Origin: Candidatus Scybalomonas excrementavium
GTDB taxonomy: Bacteria; Bacillota; Clostridia; Lachnospirales; Lachnospiraceae
Assembly (NCBI GenBank): GCA_017694765.1
Contig: JADIML010000131.1
Span: 1-15,401, forward strand
Direction of reading: 5' to 3'
Length of the DNA stretch: 15,401 nt
Positions 14,472-15,401 of the stretch are shown here, one piece after another; positions within the stretch are counted from its first letter, which is position 1, and each line of letters begins with the position of its first letter. The position numbers were made by a program, and so were the translations under genes. The notes under the pieces were generated by a model. The model searched no databases, was not told where the DNA came from, and saw nothing but the letters and a program-made list of their open reading frames with translations.

Positions 14472-14870
14472 TTATTTCCAGCAACATAATAAGAACAATA
14501 ATAAAATCCAGTTCCAATTACAACCACAGGAATTTTTTCTATGATTCTCTATTCTTTCTCTATGACACTCTTTTTCATCATATTCTCTTTCATGGCACCC
14601 TTTTTCTTTTACAACCATTTGTGAACCACATCCGCGCTGGCTTTCTCTTTCTATACGAGTTTCTTCAAAATCAAAACTTCTCTCTCTTATGGCTTCGTTT
14701 CTTTCGCAACCATTTCTTTCACAACCATTTCTATCATGACATCCCATCTGTTGTACTTCTTCTCCCCCATACATGTTTAAACTTCCTCGTTCTACTTCTT
14801 GTTGTTCTCTTACACAGTCCATATCCACTTCGTACAAGGAATTCTCATAATTTTCATAGTTCTGACTCAT
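14472..14870 (-). CDS. Charged Cys-containing protein with hydrophobic CC tail
   Basis: A 132-residue protein with no family I recognise. Residues 1-110 are very hydrophilic, rich in Glu, Arg and Asn, with spaced cysteines and a tandem pentapeptide NGCER-NGCER (about 48-57). The last 20 residues switch to CGCNWNWILLLFLLCCWK, a hydrophobic helix bounded by Cys pairs that matches NWLLLILLFCCC in the convergent gene at 13923. The tail may insert in a membrane or crosslink by disulfides. ATG 14870 has AAGGAG 6 nt upstream. Upstream, AC-N16-CATATAATA fits a sigma-K consensus, though TATAAT also suits sigma-A. A spore or cell-surface role is inference. Confidence 0.82.
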   Translation of the reverse strand: MSQNYENYENSLYEVDMDCVREQQEVERGSLNMYGGEEVQQMGCHDRNGCERNGCERNEAIRERSFDFEETRIERESQRGCGSQMVVKEKGCHEREYDEKECHRERIENHRKNSCGCNWNWILLLFLLCCWK

Positions 14871-14898
14871 AATCTGCTCCTTTCTTTTATACTATATT

Positions 14899-14904
14899 AT
14901 TATA
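14899..14904 (-). promoter_or_regulatory. -10 element of the 14472-14870 gene
   Basis: TATAAT (14904-14899) within CATATAATA on the minus strand. No TTGACA-like -35 is present. An AC 16 nt before CATA fits the sporulation sigma-K pattern. Either sigma is possible. Confidence 0.4.
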
Positions 14905-14936
14905 TGAAGAAACTCTAAAATCGTGTTGTTCCTTCT

Positions 14937-14965
14937 CATTTATTTTTTATTTGAGAAAATAAATG
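14937..14965. repeat. Inverted repeat between divergent genes
   Basis: CATTTATTTT (14937-14946) and AAAATAAATG (14956-14965), an exact 10-bp inverted repeat with a 9-nt loop, in the 146-nt gap between the divergent genes starting at 14870 and 15017. Possible shared operator or leader hairpin. Confidence 0.45.
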
Positions 14966-15016
14966 GAGCATAACACTTTACGTGTTTCTTCTTAAATAGA
15001 AAATTAGGAGGAATTT

Positions 15017-15401
15017 ATGGAACAAGAATCTATGAAACAACAACCACTTCATCAAATTTTACAAAACTCCAACTTAAATCTTTTAGAAGCGGCACTTCCT
15101 TACGTACCAGAAAAATTACGCCGCCCCCTTGCTGTATATATTAAATTTTCAGAGGTGACAGAAGTTATGAATGGATTTGAAAACGAAGAAGTATTAGAAG
15201 CCTGTGGACTTAATGATCAAAACATGAATTATGAAATGATGCTACAAGCAATGAAAATGTCTGCATCGAAAGAACAATCCGAAAAATTAGAGCAAATGAT
15301 GCGAATTATGAATTTAGGAAAAATGCTTCCTTCTATGTTAGAACAAATAAACTCTCCAAAATCATCTTCCAATACTCCCCTACAAGAAAACTCTGCACAG
15401 T
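15017..15401 (+). CDS. Hypothetical helical protein, 3' end beyond window
   Basis: Open from ATG 15017 (AGGAGG 5 nt upstream) to the right edge, 128 codons with no stop, so it is partial. I do not recognise the family. After a Gln-rich start it reads LNLLEAALPYVPEKLRRPLA, then a Met/Glu/Gln-rich helical stretch (about 70-115, MLQAMKMSASK, LEQMMRIMNLGKMLPSMLEQ) and a Ser/Pro/Gln-rich region at the cut end. No signal peptide or membrane helix is evident. One Cys only, so it is unlike its two Cys-rich neighbours. It is divergent from the 14472-14870 gene and may share control with it. Confidence 0.8.
   Translation, partial: MEQESMKQQPLHQILQNSNLNLLEAALPYVPEKLRRPLAVYIKFSEVTEVMNGFENEEVLEACGLNDQNMNYEMMLQAMKMSASKEQSEKLEQMMRIMNLGKMLPSMLEQINSPKSSSNTPLQENSAQ

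Noticed and set aside
14621..14872. Plus-strand open frame of 83 codons
   Set aside because: Antisense to the 132-residue gene, which has a proper ribosome site and promoter; this frame has neither.

Overview
The window looks like chromosomal DNA from a low-GC Firmicute of class Clostridia, most likely a Lachnospiraceae-type gut anaerobe. I infer this from the AT-rich composition, strong AGGAGG ribosome sites, the Rex/AcpS/Nnr/Alr/MazF gene order and the protein family members present. It is mostly housekeeping sequence, with a more accessory right end. I see no insertion sequence, prophage, CRISPR array, tRNA or rRNA.

Left part (about 1-7110). All genes lie on the minus strand. A strong promoter at 7082-7111 starts rex, followed in tight series by acpS, nnr (fused NAD(P)HX epimerase/dehydratase), alr and an EndoA-type mazF with no recognisable antitoxin gene, then a soluble CBS/CorC protein. 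acpS and nnr share a 4-nt ATGA; nnr and alr overlap by 35 nt. The cluster joins redox sensing, acyl-carrier activation, cofactor repair, D-alanine supply and an RNase. yebC follows from its own promoter inside the end of the CBS gene, and then comes a yugP-like membrane zinc peptidase. The gap between yebC and yugP (911-1195) is not empty: it holds short frames with good ribosome sites and mutually exclusive stem-loops.

Middle (7120-11220). A YdiF-type ABC-F ATPase runs on the plus strand from a promoter region carrying an inverted repeat and a leader hairpin. A long bidirectional terminator (9302-9359) separates it from a convergent intracellular subtilisin-like protease. Next is a secreted NlpC/P60 cell-wall hydrolase with a near-consensus promoter and an upstream inverted repeat.

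Right part (11384-15401). A stand-alone aconitase-superfamily hydratase lies on the minus strand. Divergent from it is an 80-residue Gly/Asn/Cys-rich protein. Convergent with that is a charged, Cys-containing 132-residue protein whose C-terminus carries the same Cys-Asn-Trp-(Leu/Ile)n-Cys-Cys motif. A further gene, starting at 15017, runs off the right edge. A long hairpin separates the two Cys genes.

A short intergenic motif (AATTTCCTATAA and flanks) recurs at 10424, 10460, 13812 and, degenerate, at 14431. It appears to be a dispersed repeat. The least explained parts are the small cysteine proteins, this repeat and the 911-1195 gap.
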